In this document: one piece after another, positions 25,587-32,979 of the stretch | How positions within the stretch are numbered: the first letter of the stretch is position 1 | Layout of the letters: each line of letters begins with the position of its first letter | From: Porticoccus sp. W117 | GTDB taxonomy: Bacteria; Pseudomonadota; Gammaproteobacteria; Pseudomonadales; Porticoccaceae | DNA length: 64,000 bases | NCBI RefSeq assembly: GCF_030341905.1 | Contig: NZ_JATAAF010000006.1 | Location: forward strand, 62,001-126,000 | Direction: 5' to 3' | Program-made: the position numbers and the translations under genes | The notes under the pieces: model-generated | Seen by the model: the letters and a program-made list of their open reading frames with translations, nothing else | The model's database searches: none | What the model was told of the DNA's origin: nothing

Positions 25587-25967
25587 TTACTGCTTATCTA
25601 ATCTTATTTTGAAGATTCTTGTACCGTAATCTTTATTGAAATCTTCACAATAAATTACAAAGAATGCGTGTATGTATTTTTTACTACGAACACTTGCGAA
25701 ATAATCTGAACTATCATAGATAGTTTGAACTTCAATTCCAGTTTCATCCAGGCCAATAGGTACGAAGTTAACCTTATTTATTTTACAAAATTTGTTCGAA
25801 CCAATATTTAGGTAATGCCAATCAGACTCACTCTTGTGAAGAGATCGAATAGTTATTTCGAAATTAGCCATTTCTTCTGCAGTCAGCATGTGGCCTTTAT
25901 CTATCGATAGAGCATGGATTTGAAAAGGCAATAAAACTAACAAGAATGATAAAAAGTACTTTCTCAT
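25587..25967 (-). CDS. Small secreted protein, cassette gene 5
   Basis: From ATG 25967, 126 residues with a signal peptide (MRKYFLSFLLVLLPFQIHA); a longer frame from 26027 would run through the attC site and is rejected. The mature part is charged and unlike anything I know. Being secreted is common for cassette products. Flanked on both sides by attC-like sites. Confidence 0.65.
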   Translation of the reverse strand: MRKYFLSFLLVLLPFQIHALSIDKGHMLTAEEMANFEITIRSLHKSESDWHYLNIGSNKFCKINKVNFVPIGLDETGIEVQTIYDSSDYFASVRSKKYIHAFFVIYCEDFNKDYGTRIFKIRLDKQ

Positions 25968-25974
25968 AACCCGT

Positions 25975-26022
25975 GTATAACACCCCATCCTTGGAAGGGC
26001 GATCAACATATGCTTGTTAAGA
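25975..26022 (-). other. attC-like recombination site 4 (short)
   Basis: From TCTTAAC (26022-26016) to GTTATAC (25981-25975), 48 bp, with the inner hairpin CGCCCTTCC / GGATGGGG. The length is near the low end for attC sites. Confidence 0.68.
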
Positions 26023-26026
26023 GGCA

Positions 26027-26431
26027 TTACTGGCTACCTTTAGATTTAATTCTTATCTGCATATTTTGATATTTATCCAGGGAGGGAGCTATGAAGTCTA
26101 TACCAGACGACAAATACCCATCCTTTTCAACCCAAACAGTAGGCCATTCATGTACTGCGCCATCGAGCCCACCACCTGTTCCACCCCATAGTCTCACCTT
26201 TTCAGCAGATATATAAAATTCACCAGACTTATTGGTAAGAGTATATCCAACTTCCTTAGAATGACTTCCCCAGAAACTGACAGCACTGTACTTCAAATAT
26301 ACTGTTACCCCTTCAATAGGGTTATTGGTCGCTGACTCTACAACCACTCCAGAAATATCATAGCCACCTGCACTCTTTGTGATAACACAGCCAACCAAAA
26401 AAAGAGATAGAACGATGGCTAAATATTTCAT
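26027..26431 (-). CDS. Lipoprotein with carboxypeptidase-regulatory-like domain, cassette gene 4
   Basis: From ATG 26431, 134 residues. A lipoprotein signal (MKYLAIVLSLFLVGC) precedes a region with ISGVVVESATNNPIEGVTVY and TLTNKSGEFYISAEK, the pattern of carboxypeptidase-regulatory-like beta-sandwich domains. It would sit in the cell envelope; its role is unknown. The upstream attC supplies most of the leader. Confidence 0.7.
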   Translation of the reverse strand: MKYLAIVLSLFLVGCVITKSAGGYDISGVVVESATNNPIEGVTVYLKYSAVSFWGSHSKEVGYTLTNKSGEFYISAEKVRLWGGTGGGLDGAVHEWPTVWVEKDGYLSSGIDFIAPSLDKYQNMQIRIKSKGSQ

Positions 26432-26438
26432 GTTGTCT

Positions 26439-26497
26439 CTTAATGCCGTGCACATGGGCGCCGCGGAGCGGCGTCCATGTGCTTTGCCTGGTTATGT
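26439..26497 (-). other. attC-like recombination site 3
   Basis: From ACATAAC (26497-26491) to ATTAAGA (26445-26439), 59 bp, with a strong inner hairpin GCACATGGACGCCGC / GCGGCGCCCATGTGC. The right box differs from the complement of cassette 4's left box (TCTTAAC) at one base only. Confidence 0.8.
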
Positions 26498-26500
26498 GCT

Positions 26501-26833
26501 TTATTTAGCCTGAGCATTAAAATCCCACTTTGTTAGCTTTGGGCCGCGAACAAAGTCATCAACTACTACAAAATGAATTTTTTCGCCAGCGCCTTCATAC
26601 ATGAATGAATAACTGCACTTCTCATTGCTTGTCATTTTAGAAACCAAATATTCTAATGGCATCTTTTTCTGCTGCAGGTATTTTTCTACTTTTTTCTTCG
26701 CATAATCATGATCTAGACTACATGCCCCTGCAGATAAATCATAGATTGAATTCACAATCAGAAGCACCAGCAGTGGCGCCAGAATAAAGCCCACCCATTT
26801 AAGCACCGTAAGAATCAAGTTAAATTTCTGCAT
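26501..26833 (-). CDS. Small membrane-anchored protein, cassette gene 3
   Basis: A 110-residue protein with one N-terminal membrane segment (WVGFILAPLLVLLIVNSIYD) and a likely periplasmic part of about 75 residues. No family recognised. Flanked by attC-like sites in the same orientation as the other cassettes; the stop codon lies a few bases before the left box of site 3. Confidence 0.65.
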   Translation of the reverse strand: MQKFNLILTVLKWVGFILAPLLVLLIVNSIYDLSAGACSLDHDYAKKKVEKYLQQKKMPLEYLVSKMTSNEKCSYSFMYEGAGEKIHFVVVDDFVRGPKLTKWDFNAQAK

Positions 26834-26837
26834 CTAG

Positions 26838-26913
26838 TCGCCCAGCGCACCGGCGAAGAACGCAGTGCTGAGCCCACCCCACATGCGTGCGTTGGTGCCG
26901 CTGCTTGTTAGCT
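26838..26913 (-). other. attC-like recombination site 2
   Basis: Left box AGCTAAC (26913-26907) is the exact complement of the right box GTTAGCT that begins the same cassette (27264-27258). Inner segments CGGCACCAACGCACGC and GCGTTCTTCGCCGGTGCG are partly complementary. The right box near 26838 is degenerate, so that end is approximate. Confidence 0.65.
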
Positions 26914-26937
26914 TGGCACGTGAAATAAAACACTCTA

Positions 26938-27237
26938 CTACACACCATAAATAAACAAACTAAATACAAACATATAACTTATAAGCGCTGAAATAATGCT
27001 TGCCAATATCAATTTGGATGGACTAGACCGATCTTTGTACTTCTTGGAAATTTTGGCTAAAGCATATTCGGTAACAGGTAGCATTATTATCATGGCCACC
27101 CAGAAAACAATGAAAACACCAACAAAGTTCGAGAAAAATGCCGGCCATGACATATAGGCTGTCAGCAGCCTAAGAAATATTGCGACCAATAGAACAGACA
27201 ATATTGAGCTGACAATTCTATATGCTATCCATTTCAT
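26938..27237 (-). CDS. Small three-helix membrane protein, cassette gene 2
   Basis: From ATG 27237, 99 residues with about three membrane segments; a longer frame from 27297 reads through the attC hairpin and is rejected. No family recognised. Lysine- and serine-rich loop (KISKKYKDRSSPSK). Small membrane proteins of unknown role are typical cassette cargo. Confidence 0.65.
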   Translation of the reverse strand: MKWIAYRIVSSILSVLLVAIFLRLLTAYMSWPAFFSNFVGVFIVFWVAMIIMLPVTEYALAKISKKYKDRSSPSKLILASIISALISYMFVFSLFIYGV

Positions 27238-27257
27238 GTCACCTAAGCTCCGATTCA

Positions 27258-27332
27258 AGCTAACGCTGTGCACATGGGCGCCGCTTGCGGCGTCCAAGCG
27301 GCGTAGCCGCGGTGTACTGCACCTGGTTATGG
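27258..27332 (-). other. attC-like recombination site 1
   Basis: From CCATAAC (27332-27326), which contains the stop codon of cassette gene 1, to GTTAGCT (27264-27258), 75 bp, with inner hairpins CGCGGCTACGCCGC and GACGCCGCAAGCGGCGCC. The left box is the exact complement of GTTATGG at 27713-27707, the start of cassette 1. Confidence 0.85.
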
Positions 27333-27689
27333 GTTGTTTGAATTCGCTGCATACAAATATACCTGAGCTGATATAAGTGGAAGAAAAGCGAATAAAATAA
27401 ATAAATATTCGCTATCAATATTTATGTGATTATTTTTTGAAAAGGTAGTATACGCCAACATTGAAACTATGCCGGATACGAAGAACACCCATGAGCCAGC
27501 CTTAGTTTTCATGTACACGATCTTTAACGAGCTGGCGATACGCACAGAAATATACACTCCAAGTATAATTGAGATAAAGCCTATATAGGCTGGATAGTCA
27601 CTTGTGAATAAAGCAGCGCACCATACAGGCAACAAAGCCACTGAAGTTCCCTGGATATATCTTAAATCCAGTTCTTTCCTTCTATTCAA
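27327..27689 (-). CDS. Four-helix membrane protein, cassette gene 1
   Basis: A 120-residue protein with about four membrane segments (VALLPVWCAALFTSDYPAYI, FISIILGVYISVRIA, WVFFVSGIVSMLAYTTF, LFILFAFLPLISAQVYLY). No family recognised. The stop codon TAA is in the attC left box. It is the first cassette in the transcription direction; its upstream boundary GTTATGG is at 27713-27707, just before the start codon. Confidence 0.65.
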   Translation of the reverse strand: MNRRKELDLRYIQGTSVALLPVWCAALFTSDYPAYIGFISIILGVYISVRIASSLKIVYMKTKAGSWVFFVSGIVSMLAYTTFSKNNHINIDSEYLFILFAFLPLISAQVYLYAANSNNP

Positions 27690-27706
27690 AACGCCACTCC
27701 ATTAAC

Positions 27707-27713
27707 CCATAAC
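27707..27713 (-). other. Right core box at the start of cassette 1
   Basis: GTTATGG on the minus strand, complementary to the left box of attC site 1. The stretch 27714-28009 upstream holds no gene. It shows only short direct repeats (GCATGCGA twice, near 27945-27972) and GTTATC / GTTATG fragments that could be decayed attC or attI remnants. No integrase gene is seen. Confidence 0.55.
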
Positions 27714-28009
27714 ATTTGTATATCACGCATGCGCGCTTTGCTTAATAAGATTGTCCCTTATCTATTCATAACCTGCTCAACCAGAAAGATTTTTTTCAGG
27801 ACGCCAAATTCCCTTTGGGTATATATGAGGGGTCTCGAAAACAATCATAGCGAGGGTCTCGATATTCTCCAAACAAAGATGCTAACACTTTGTTATCTAT
27901 AGAATTTAAAAACCCTATAGTGGATACATGAGAATTTTCTAGCGTGCATGCGAGAATGAGCATGCGAATTTCCAGAAAAGCTTACTCTGAAAAGCGTTTA
28001 CTGCCCTAC

Positions 28010-28456
28010 TTAAAAAACAGACTCTTTATCTCTTCCTCTCAGGCCATATTCATCGCTGGCCATCTGCTCTTTGCGATTTTCCGCATAAATTTCATCGGCG
28101 CGGCGTTTGTTGACTGCCCTGTTTAAGGCCTTTACTCGCTGGTGAGCTTCCAGCCAGAGTTGGTGATGGTTTTCCAAGGTTTGTTGGGAGTTGGTTACCG
28201 CCTGTTCCTGCTGGCCTATAGCGTCGTTGAGTTTGTTGAGAAAGCTGTGAAAGTCCGCCAGTTGACGAGCATTGATACCCTGGCCGCCCAGTTGCTGGAA
28301 TTGCTGTTTGTATTCGTCCCGATATTGGCGCAGTTGCACCAGCTGTTGTTGTTGCGCGTCTGCGTGGTGGCGGCTTTGGGTCAGTTGCTGGCCACTTTGC
28401 TGTTCGCGGTTTTCCGCCACTTGGGAGATTTTTTGCAGGCGTTGGGATTTTTTCAT
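28010..28456 (-). CDS. fliJ: Flagellar export chaperone FliJ
   Basis: A 148-residue, highly charged, almost wholly coiled-coil protein starting MKKSQRLQKISQVAENREQQ. Length and heptad pattern fit FliJ, which links the FliI ATPase ring to FlhA in the export apparatus. It follows fliI after a GC-rich palindromic repeat of about 85 bp. fliK, its normal downstream neighbour, is 20 kb away. Confidence 0.88.
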   Translation of the reverse strand: MKKSQRLQKISQVAENREQQSGQQLTQSRHHADAQQQQLVQLRQYRDEYKQQFQQLGGQGINARQLADFHSFLNKLNDAIGQQEQAVTNSQQTLENHHQLWLEAHQRVKALNRAVNKRRADEIYAENRKEQMASDEYGLRGRDKESVF

Positions 28457-28481
28457 AACTAAAGCTCAATCTTGCCAGAGT

Positions 28482-28566
28482 GTAGCCCGGGTAAAGCGCA
28501 GCGGAACCCGGGGCCAGAAATTGTACCGAGCACCTTCCCGGGTTCCGCTGCGCTTTACCCGGGCTA
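28482..28566. repeat. Dispersed palindromic repeat, GTAGCCCGGGTAAAGCGCAG type
   Basis: Left arm GTAGCCCGGGTAAAGCGCAG, CGGAACCCGGG and right arm CCCGGGTTCCG, CTGCGCTTTACCCGGGCTAC are almost perfect inverted copies around a 22-base loop. It supplies the fliI stop codon (28564-28566) and separates fliI from fliJ. Confidence 0.88.
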
Positions 28567-29934
28567 CTGTTGTTGCGGTTCCTGCACCACCTGCTGCCAC
28601 TGGCTCGACAGCTGCTGTAATTGCTGCTGACTATTGGCCATATTCACGGGGTCGTTAACTTCCTGTGTGAGGAAGGTTTCCAGCATGGGCTGACAGCGAA
28701 TGGCTTGGTCGATGCGTGGGTCGGAACCAGGCTGGTAGGCGCCCACACTGATCAGGTCACGATTCTGTTCATAGGTGGAGTAAATGGATTTAAAGCGCCG
28801 CGCCAGTTGCAGGTTATTGGCATCGACGATGCTGGGCATAATGCGGCTGATGGAGGCTTCCACATCAATGGCCGGGTAGCGGCCGCTTTCGGCGATCTGG
28901 CGGCTGAGCACAATGTGGCCATCGAGAATGGCGCGGGCGGCATCTGCCACCGGGTCGTTGTGATCGTCACCATCCACCAACACGGTATACACCGCAGTCA
29001 TGGTGCCACCACTGGCGGTGTTACCGGCGCGCTCCACTAGCTGCGGCAGTTTGGCGAATACCGAGGGCGGGTAACCTTTGGTTACCGGCGGCTCGCCGAT
29101 GGCGAGAGCGATCTCTCTCTGAGCCTGGGCAAAGCGAGTCAAAGAATCCATTAACAGCAATACGTTTAAACCCTGGGCACGAAAATATTCGGCGATTGCA
29201 GTGGCACGCCAGGCGCCGTGCATACGCATCAGCGGGGAGTCGTCCGCCGGGGCGGCCACCACCACCGCTCGCTGCATGCCCTGGGGGCCAAGAATTTCCG
29301 CGACAAATTCCTGCACCTCACGGCCCCGTTCACCGATCAATCCCACCACCACCACATCGGCGTTGGTGTAGCGGGTCATCATGCCCAGCAAAGTAGATTT
29401 GCCCACACCACTGCCAGCAAACAGGCCGATACGCTGACCGCGCCCCAAGGTGAGAAGCGAGTTAATAGCGCGCACACCGGTATCCAGCGGTTCGCGAATG
29501 GGTTTGCGTTGCAGGGGGTTGGTGCTCTGGCCCAACAGGGGTACGTGGATTTCGCCATCGATTGGGCCGTTGCCATCGATGGGGTGGCCGGCGCCATTCA
29601 CCACCCGGCCCAGCAGGGCGTCGCCCACAAACACTTCACTGGCTTGCCCCAGGGGAATAACCCGGGCGCCGGGGCGAATACCGCGAATATCGCCGATGGG
29701 CATTAAATAGAGGCGGTCACCAGCAAAACCCACCACTTCGGCAAAAATGTCGGCGCCCTGCTCCACCGCCACCCGGCAACAACTGCCGATAGGCGCCTGG
29801 CAACCGGCGGCCTCCAGAGTCAGGCCCACCATGCGGATAACCTCACCTTCCACCAGCGGCTGCGGGGTGCGAATTTGCTGGCGCAGTTCTGCGAGGGAGC
29901 TGCTCCAGCGACTGCTGCGGGCGGTATCGCTCAC
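28564..29934 (-). CDS. fliI: Flagellum-specific ATPase FliI
   Basis: A 456-residue protein with the F1-type ATPase fold. The Walker A motif GSGVGKS is at residues 174-180 in GLFAGSGVGKSTLLGMM, and the Walker B strand is in NVLLLMDSLTRFAQAQREIA. FliI energises export of flagellar subunits together with FliH and FliJ. Its start overlaps fliH by 4 bp. The C-terminus (QQVVQEPQQQ) ends inside a palindromic repeat, so a few residues may be repeat-derived. Confidence 0.96.
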   Translation of the reverse strand: MSDTARSSRWSSSLAELRQQIRTPQPLVEGEVIRMVGLTLEAAGCQAPIGSCCRVAVEQGADIFAEVVGFAGDRLYLMPIGDIRGIRPGARVIPLGQASEVFVGDALLGRVVNGAGHPIDGNGPIDGEIHVPLLGQSTNPLQRKPIREPLDTGVRAINSLLTLGRGQRIGLFAGSGVGKSTLLGMMTRYTNADVVVVGLIGERGREVQEFVAEILGPQGMQRAVVVAAPADDSPLMRMHGAWRATAIAEYFRAQGLNVLLLMDSLTRFAQAQREIALAIGEPPVTKGYPPSVFAKLPQLVERAGNTASGGTMTAVYTVLVDGDDHNDPVADAARAILDGHIVLSRQIAESGRYPAIDVEASISRIMPSIVDANNLQLARRFKSIYSTYEQNRDLISVGAYQPGSDPRIDQAIRCQPMLETFLTQEVNDPVNMANSQQQLQQLSSQWQQVVQEPQQQ

Positions 29935-30575
29935 GCCTCACCATCCGGGTGGAGTGTGCGATCCACATCATCCACGTCCACTTTCAACATATCGGCAATT
30001 AACTGGTTAAGGCGGGTGCGCAGGCTAGCGTCCACAAAGGTGTTGTCGGCTTTAACGATTACGTCGCCACCTTTTAGAGAAGGGTCAGAAACCAAGTGCC
30101 AACTTTGCTCCGCATCCGGGGATTTCAGGCTATCACCCACCAGAGCCGCATCTTCCGGTGACAAGTGCACATCCACTCGCCGGGCGCTACTTTGCAGAAT
30201 ATTTACTGCCCCTTGCACTGCCTCATTGAGCACACTGGGGTCGGTGGCGATTTCCCGTTGCACCAACTGACTGGCCATGGCCCCTGCCAACAACACCAGC
30301 TCTTTTTCCACCTGCTGATCCAGCTGCTGCAATGGTTGACTGAGGCCAACCATCAGTTGTTTGAGGCGAGCGCATTGAGCTTCCAATTCTTCACGACCGG
30401 AATTCATGCCTTCCCAGCGACCCATTTGGTAACCCTTGGCGTGGGCCTGCTGCTGGATCGCTTCCAGCTCTTCGGCGTTAACCGGCAACTCGTCGTTGGC
30501 GGAATCGTTGCCGTCTACGGAAGGGGCTACCCAGCGTTGGAAGTCGCCGGTTTTGTCGGAAAGGATTTTTGACAT
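29931..30575 (-). CDS. fliH: Flagellar export regulator FliH
   Basis: A 214-residue protein with an acidic N-terminus, a Gln/Ala-rich coiled coil with GRWEGMNSGREELEAQCARL, and the V-ATPase E-subunit-like C-terminal half (VKADNTFVDASLRTRLNQLI). FliH binds and restrains FliI and docks at the C-ring via FliN. It is coupled to fliI by overlap. Upstream, the position normally taken by fliG (about 1 kb) is only a 234-bp gap with a heptad palindrome. Confidence 0.9.
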   Translation of the reverse strand: MSKILSDKTGDFQRWVAPSVDGNDSANDELPVNAEELEAIQQQAHAKGYQMGRWEGMNSGREELEAQCARLKQLMVGLSQPLQQLDQQVEKELVLLAGAMASQLVQREIATDPSVLNEAVQGAVNILQSSARRVDVHLSPEDAALVGDSLKSPDAEQSWHLVSDPSLKGGDVIVKADNTFVDASLRTRLNQLIADMLKVDVDDVDRTLHPDGEA

Positions 30576-30644
30576 TTTGTCTCGTTGCTTGCGTTTGTTG
30601 TCGTTCTTGGTACGGGCGATAAACTCCGAGCTTTGTAGCTACAG

Positions 30645-30761
30645 GTCGCACGTCTAACGTCGCAAGTCGCACGCTGCAGCCTTCGGCTGCGGGGTGGCAC
30701 TGAACAGGTTTTGTTGGGCGAAGCCCAACAGCGTCAGACGTGCGACGTCCGGCGTGCGACC
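30645..30761. repeat. Heptad palindrome 4, in the fliF-fliH gap
   Basis: Left arm 30645-30676: GTCGCAC, GTCTAAC, GTCGCAA, GTCGCAC. Right arm 30729-30761: CGTCAGA, CGTGCGA, CGTCCGG, CGTGCGA. The loop has two smaller hairpins (GCAGCCTTCGGCTGC and TTGGGCGAAGCCCAA). The flank CTACAAAGCTC (minus strand, about 30628-30640) recurs in the loop of the flgH element. Confidence 0.78.
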
Positions 30762-30809
30762 CACTCTAACGAAGTGCAAACTGCCCACAGGCACCTACGG
30801 TGATAAAAC

Positions 30810-32477
30810 TCAACCCGGCACCTCATCCACCCAGCTTTTCACCACCTGGGCCACCCGTTTGGGGTCTTCACGGGCGATGGATTTGGCCATATCCAGTTGT
30901 TGTTCGTAGCTGATGGCGGGGCCGCCGGGCAGTTGCAGTACACCGGTATTGCCAGTGAGAGTCACCTGGTCTTCCGCCAATTGGCCATCTTGTAATTCGC
31001 CGTTGGCAGCGGTCAGTTGCTGGGCTTTGCTGCCACCGCCATCAGAGCCCTGGGCCAGGCTGCGCAGCACCGGCTTGAGCACGCCGAATATCAGAATCAC
31101 CACCCCCAGAATGCCCAATAATTGCTTGCCCCAGCTGGCGTACATTGGGTTTTGCAGAATGTCTTCCATCAGGCCCGGCTCCGGCAGCGGTTCCAGGGCT
31201 TCTTCCTGGCGGAAGGCGCTGTTGACGATATTGACGCTGTCGCCACGGGCCTCGTTAAAGCCCACCGCCTCGCGCACCAACGCTTCGATACGGCCCATTT
31301 CCTCTTCCGGTAAGGGCACTCGATTTACTGTGCCGTCTTCGGCCACTTCATCCCGGTAATCGACCACTACAGCCACCGACAGACGATTGATTTCGCCGGG
31401 GGATTTGCGCTCGTGGCTGATGGTGCGATCCACCTCGAAGTTTCGGGTGGCACGACGGGTACTGCTGGATGGCTGGGCGGCGGCCGGTGTTTCAGCCGCA
31501 AGCAACTCTTCGCCTTCTTCCGGCGGGGTATTAGATTCAGCACCGGGTACACCACCCTCACCACTGTTGCCGACCCGGTTTTCTTCCAGGGTTTGCTCAC
31601 TGCGCACCGCCCGGTTACCGGGGGCCGGAGCGTACACTTCGCTGGTTTCTTCCCGGTCGGTAAAGTCCATATCTACGCTCACCTGGGCGCTGACTTTTTC
31701 CGGCCCCAGCATGGGCGTCAACAATTCCACAATGCGCCGGGAGTAAGTGGCCTCCACATCGCGCACAAAGCGAAATTGCTCGGAGCTGGCGGCCAGCTGG
31801 GAATTGCCATTGCTGCTGGTGAGCAAGCGCCCCTGCTGATCCACCACCGACACATTATCTGATTCCATACCGGGAATACTGGAAGACACCAGGTGAACAA
31901 TGCCTGCTACCTGAGCGTCGTTGAGTTTGCGGCCGGGGTACAGGTTCACCAATACCGACGCGCTGGCTTGGTTACCACGGCGAGTAAATACCGTGCGCTT
32001 GGGTACTGCCAAGTGGACGCGAGCGGTCTGTACACTGGCCAAGGTGGTGATGGATTGACTCAGCTCTCCTTCCAAAGCGCGGTTGTAGCGAGCCTTTTCC
32101 ATAAAGCTGCTGGTGCCGAAAGGTTGCTCCTGATCGAGCAATTCAAAACCGCCCCCCGCCTCACCACGGGGCACCCCCTGGCTGGCCAGCTGCAGGCGCA
32201 TACGGTGTACATCAGCAGCCGGAATGGCAACGGTATTGCCGCTGAGCCGGTAAGTGACACCGCTCTGCTCCAATACCTGCACCACCTCCGCGGCGTCGGA
32301 GGATGACAGGCTGCCAAACAGGGGCACGTAGTCCGGGCTCTGCGCCCAGTTCACCACCCAAACCCCCAGCGCCACACTGGCGGCCAGGCCCACCATCAAC
32401 CCCAATTGCCTTAGCAGGGGCAAGCGGCTGAAACCACCGAATTGTTGGGCTGCTTTTTCTGTATCTACGATTGCCAT
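30810..32477 (-). CDS. fliF: Flagellar MS-ring protein FliF
   Basis: From ATG 32477 (MAIVDTEKAAQQFGGFSRLP), 555 residues; a longer frame to 32531 reads repeat-like DNA and is unlikely. It has the first membrane helix (LGLMVGLAASVALGVWVVNW), ring-building domains including KARYNRALEGELSQSITTLA, a second helix (LLGILGVVILIFGVLKPVLR), and a C-terminal tail IAREDPKRVAQVVKSWVDE. That tail is the part of FliF that binds FliG. FliF forms the MS ring. It is followed not by fliG but by a 234-bp gap and fliH. Confidence 0.95.
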   Translation of the reverse strand: MAIVDTEKAAQQFGGFSRLPLLRQLGLMVGLAASVALGVWVVNWAQSPDYVPLFGSLSSSDAAEVVQVLEQSGVTYRLSGNTVAIPAADVHRMRLQLASQGVPRGEAGGGFELLDQEQPFGTSSFMEKARYNRALEGELSQSITTLASVQTARVHLAVPKRTVFTRRGNQASASVLVNLYPGRKLNDAQVAGIVHLVSSSIPGMESDNVSVVDQQGRLLTSSNGNSQLAASSEQFRFVRDVEATYSRRIVELLTPMLGPEKVSAQVSVDMDFTDREETSEVYAPAPGNRAVRSEQTLEENRVGNSGEGGVPGAESNTPPEEGEELLAAETPAAAQPSSSTRRATRNFEVDRTISHERKSPGEINRLSVAVVVDYRDEVAEDGTVNRVPLPEEEMGRIEALVREAVGFNEARGDSVNIVNSAFRQEEALEPLPEPGLMEDILQNPMYASWGKQLLGILGVVILIFGVLKPVLRSLAQGSDGGGSKAQQLTAANGELQDGQLAEDQVTLTGNTGVLQLPGGPAISYEQQLDMAKSIAREDPKRVAQVVKSWVDEVPG

Positions 32478-32544
32478 TGTTTTTATTACGTAGTTGTTGT
32501 TATTTCGAGCGAAGCGAAAATATCTTCGCACCTGGGCGCTGTTC

Positions 32545-32616
32545 GTGAGACGGGAAATGGGAGATGAGAGACGTAAATGCGGTACCCCGTCTCTCGTCTC
32601 CCGTCTTTCATCTCAC
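32545..32616. repeat. Heptad palindrome 5, fliE/fliF junction
   Basis: Left arm 32545-32573: GTGAGAC, GGGAAAT, GGGAGAT, GAGAGAC. Right arm 32588-32616: CGTCTCT, CGTCTCC, CGTCTTT, CATCTCA. It ends 3 bp from the fliE stop codon. Units are of the same GGGAGAC class as elements 962-1131 and 50307-50416. Confidence 0.78.
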
Positions 32617-32619
32617 GTA

Positions 32620-32973
32620 TCAGACCTGCATATTCATCACTTCCTGGTACGCAGAAAGCAGTTTGTTGCGCACCTGAGTCATGGCCTGAAACGACAGGCT
32701 GGCTTTTTGCAGGGCCACCATCACTTCCGGCAATTCCAGGTCGGGATCACCGGCGTCGAAGGCTTTTTTCATGGCGCCACCTTCCATCTGGGCGTCGCTG
32801 ACCGACTGAATGCTGTCCGCCAGCATCTTGCCAAAATCCGGTTTTTCGCCACCTTCTACGGGAGGCTGGCCAGCGACCGGGTTCTGTTCCACAGCACCGC
32901 TTTGGGCAGCGTTAGCCAGCACTCGCATTTGCGCCAGCATTTGGTTCATATCCACGTTATTGTTCACAGTCAT
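32620..32973 (-). CDS. fliE: Flagellar hook-basal body protein FliE
   Basis: A 117-residue protein ending in LSFQAMTQVRNKLLSAYQEV MNMQV, the conserved C-terminal signature of FliE. FliE joins the MS ring to the rod and is among the first proteins exported. It starts 6 bp after fleR, so it may be cotranscribed with fleSR; I did not find a clear sigma-54 site inside the end of fleR. Confidence 0.94.
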   Translation of the reverse strand: MTVNNNVDMNQMLAQMRVLANAAQSGAVEQNPVAGQPPVEGGEKPDFGKMLADSIQSVSDAQMEGGAMKKAFDAGDPDLELPEVMVALQKASLSFQAMTQVRNKLLSAYQEVMNMQV

Positions 32974-32979
32974 GCCCTC

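Noticed and set aside
25587-26027. Longer start for cassette gene 5 at 26027
   Set aside because: The extra 20 codons run through the attC-like site; ATG 25967 directly precedes a signal peptide.
27944-28126. Plus-strand frame of 60 codons near fliJ
   Set aside because: Overlaps fliJ antisense, no recognisable domain, no ribosome binding site.
30478-30672. Possible FliG remnant before fliH
   Set aside because: The frame MRLATLDVRPVATKLGVYRP arises from the heptad repeat and has no FliG motif.
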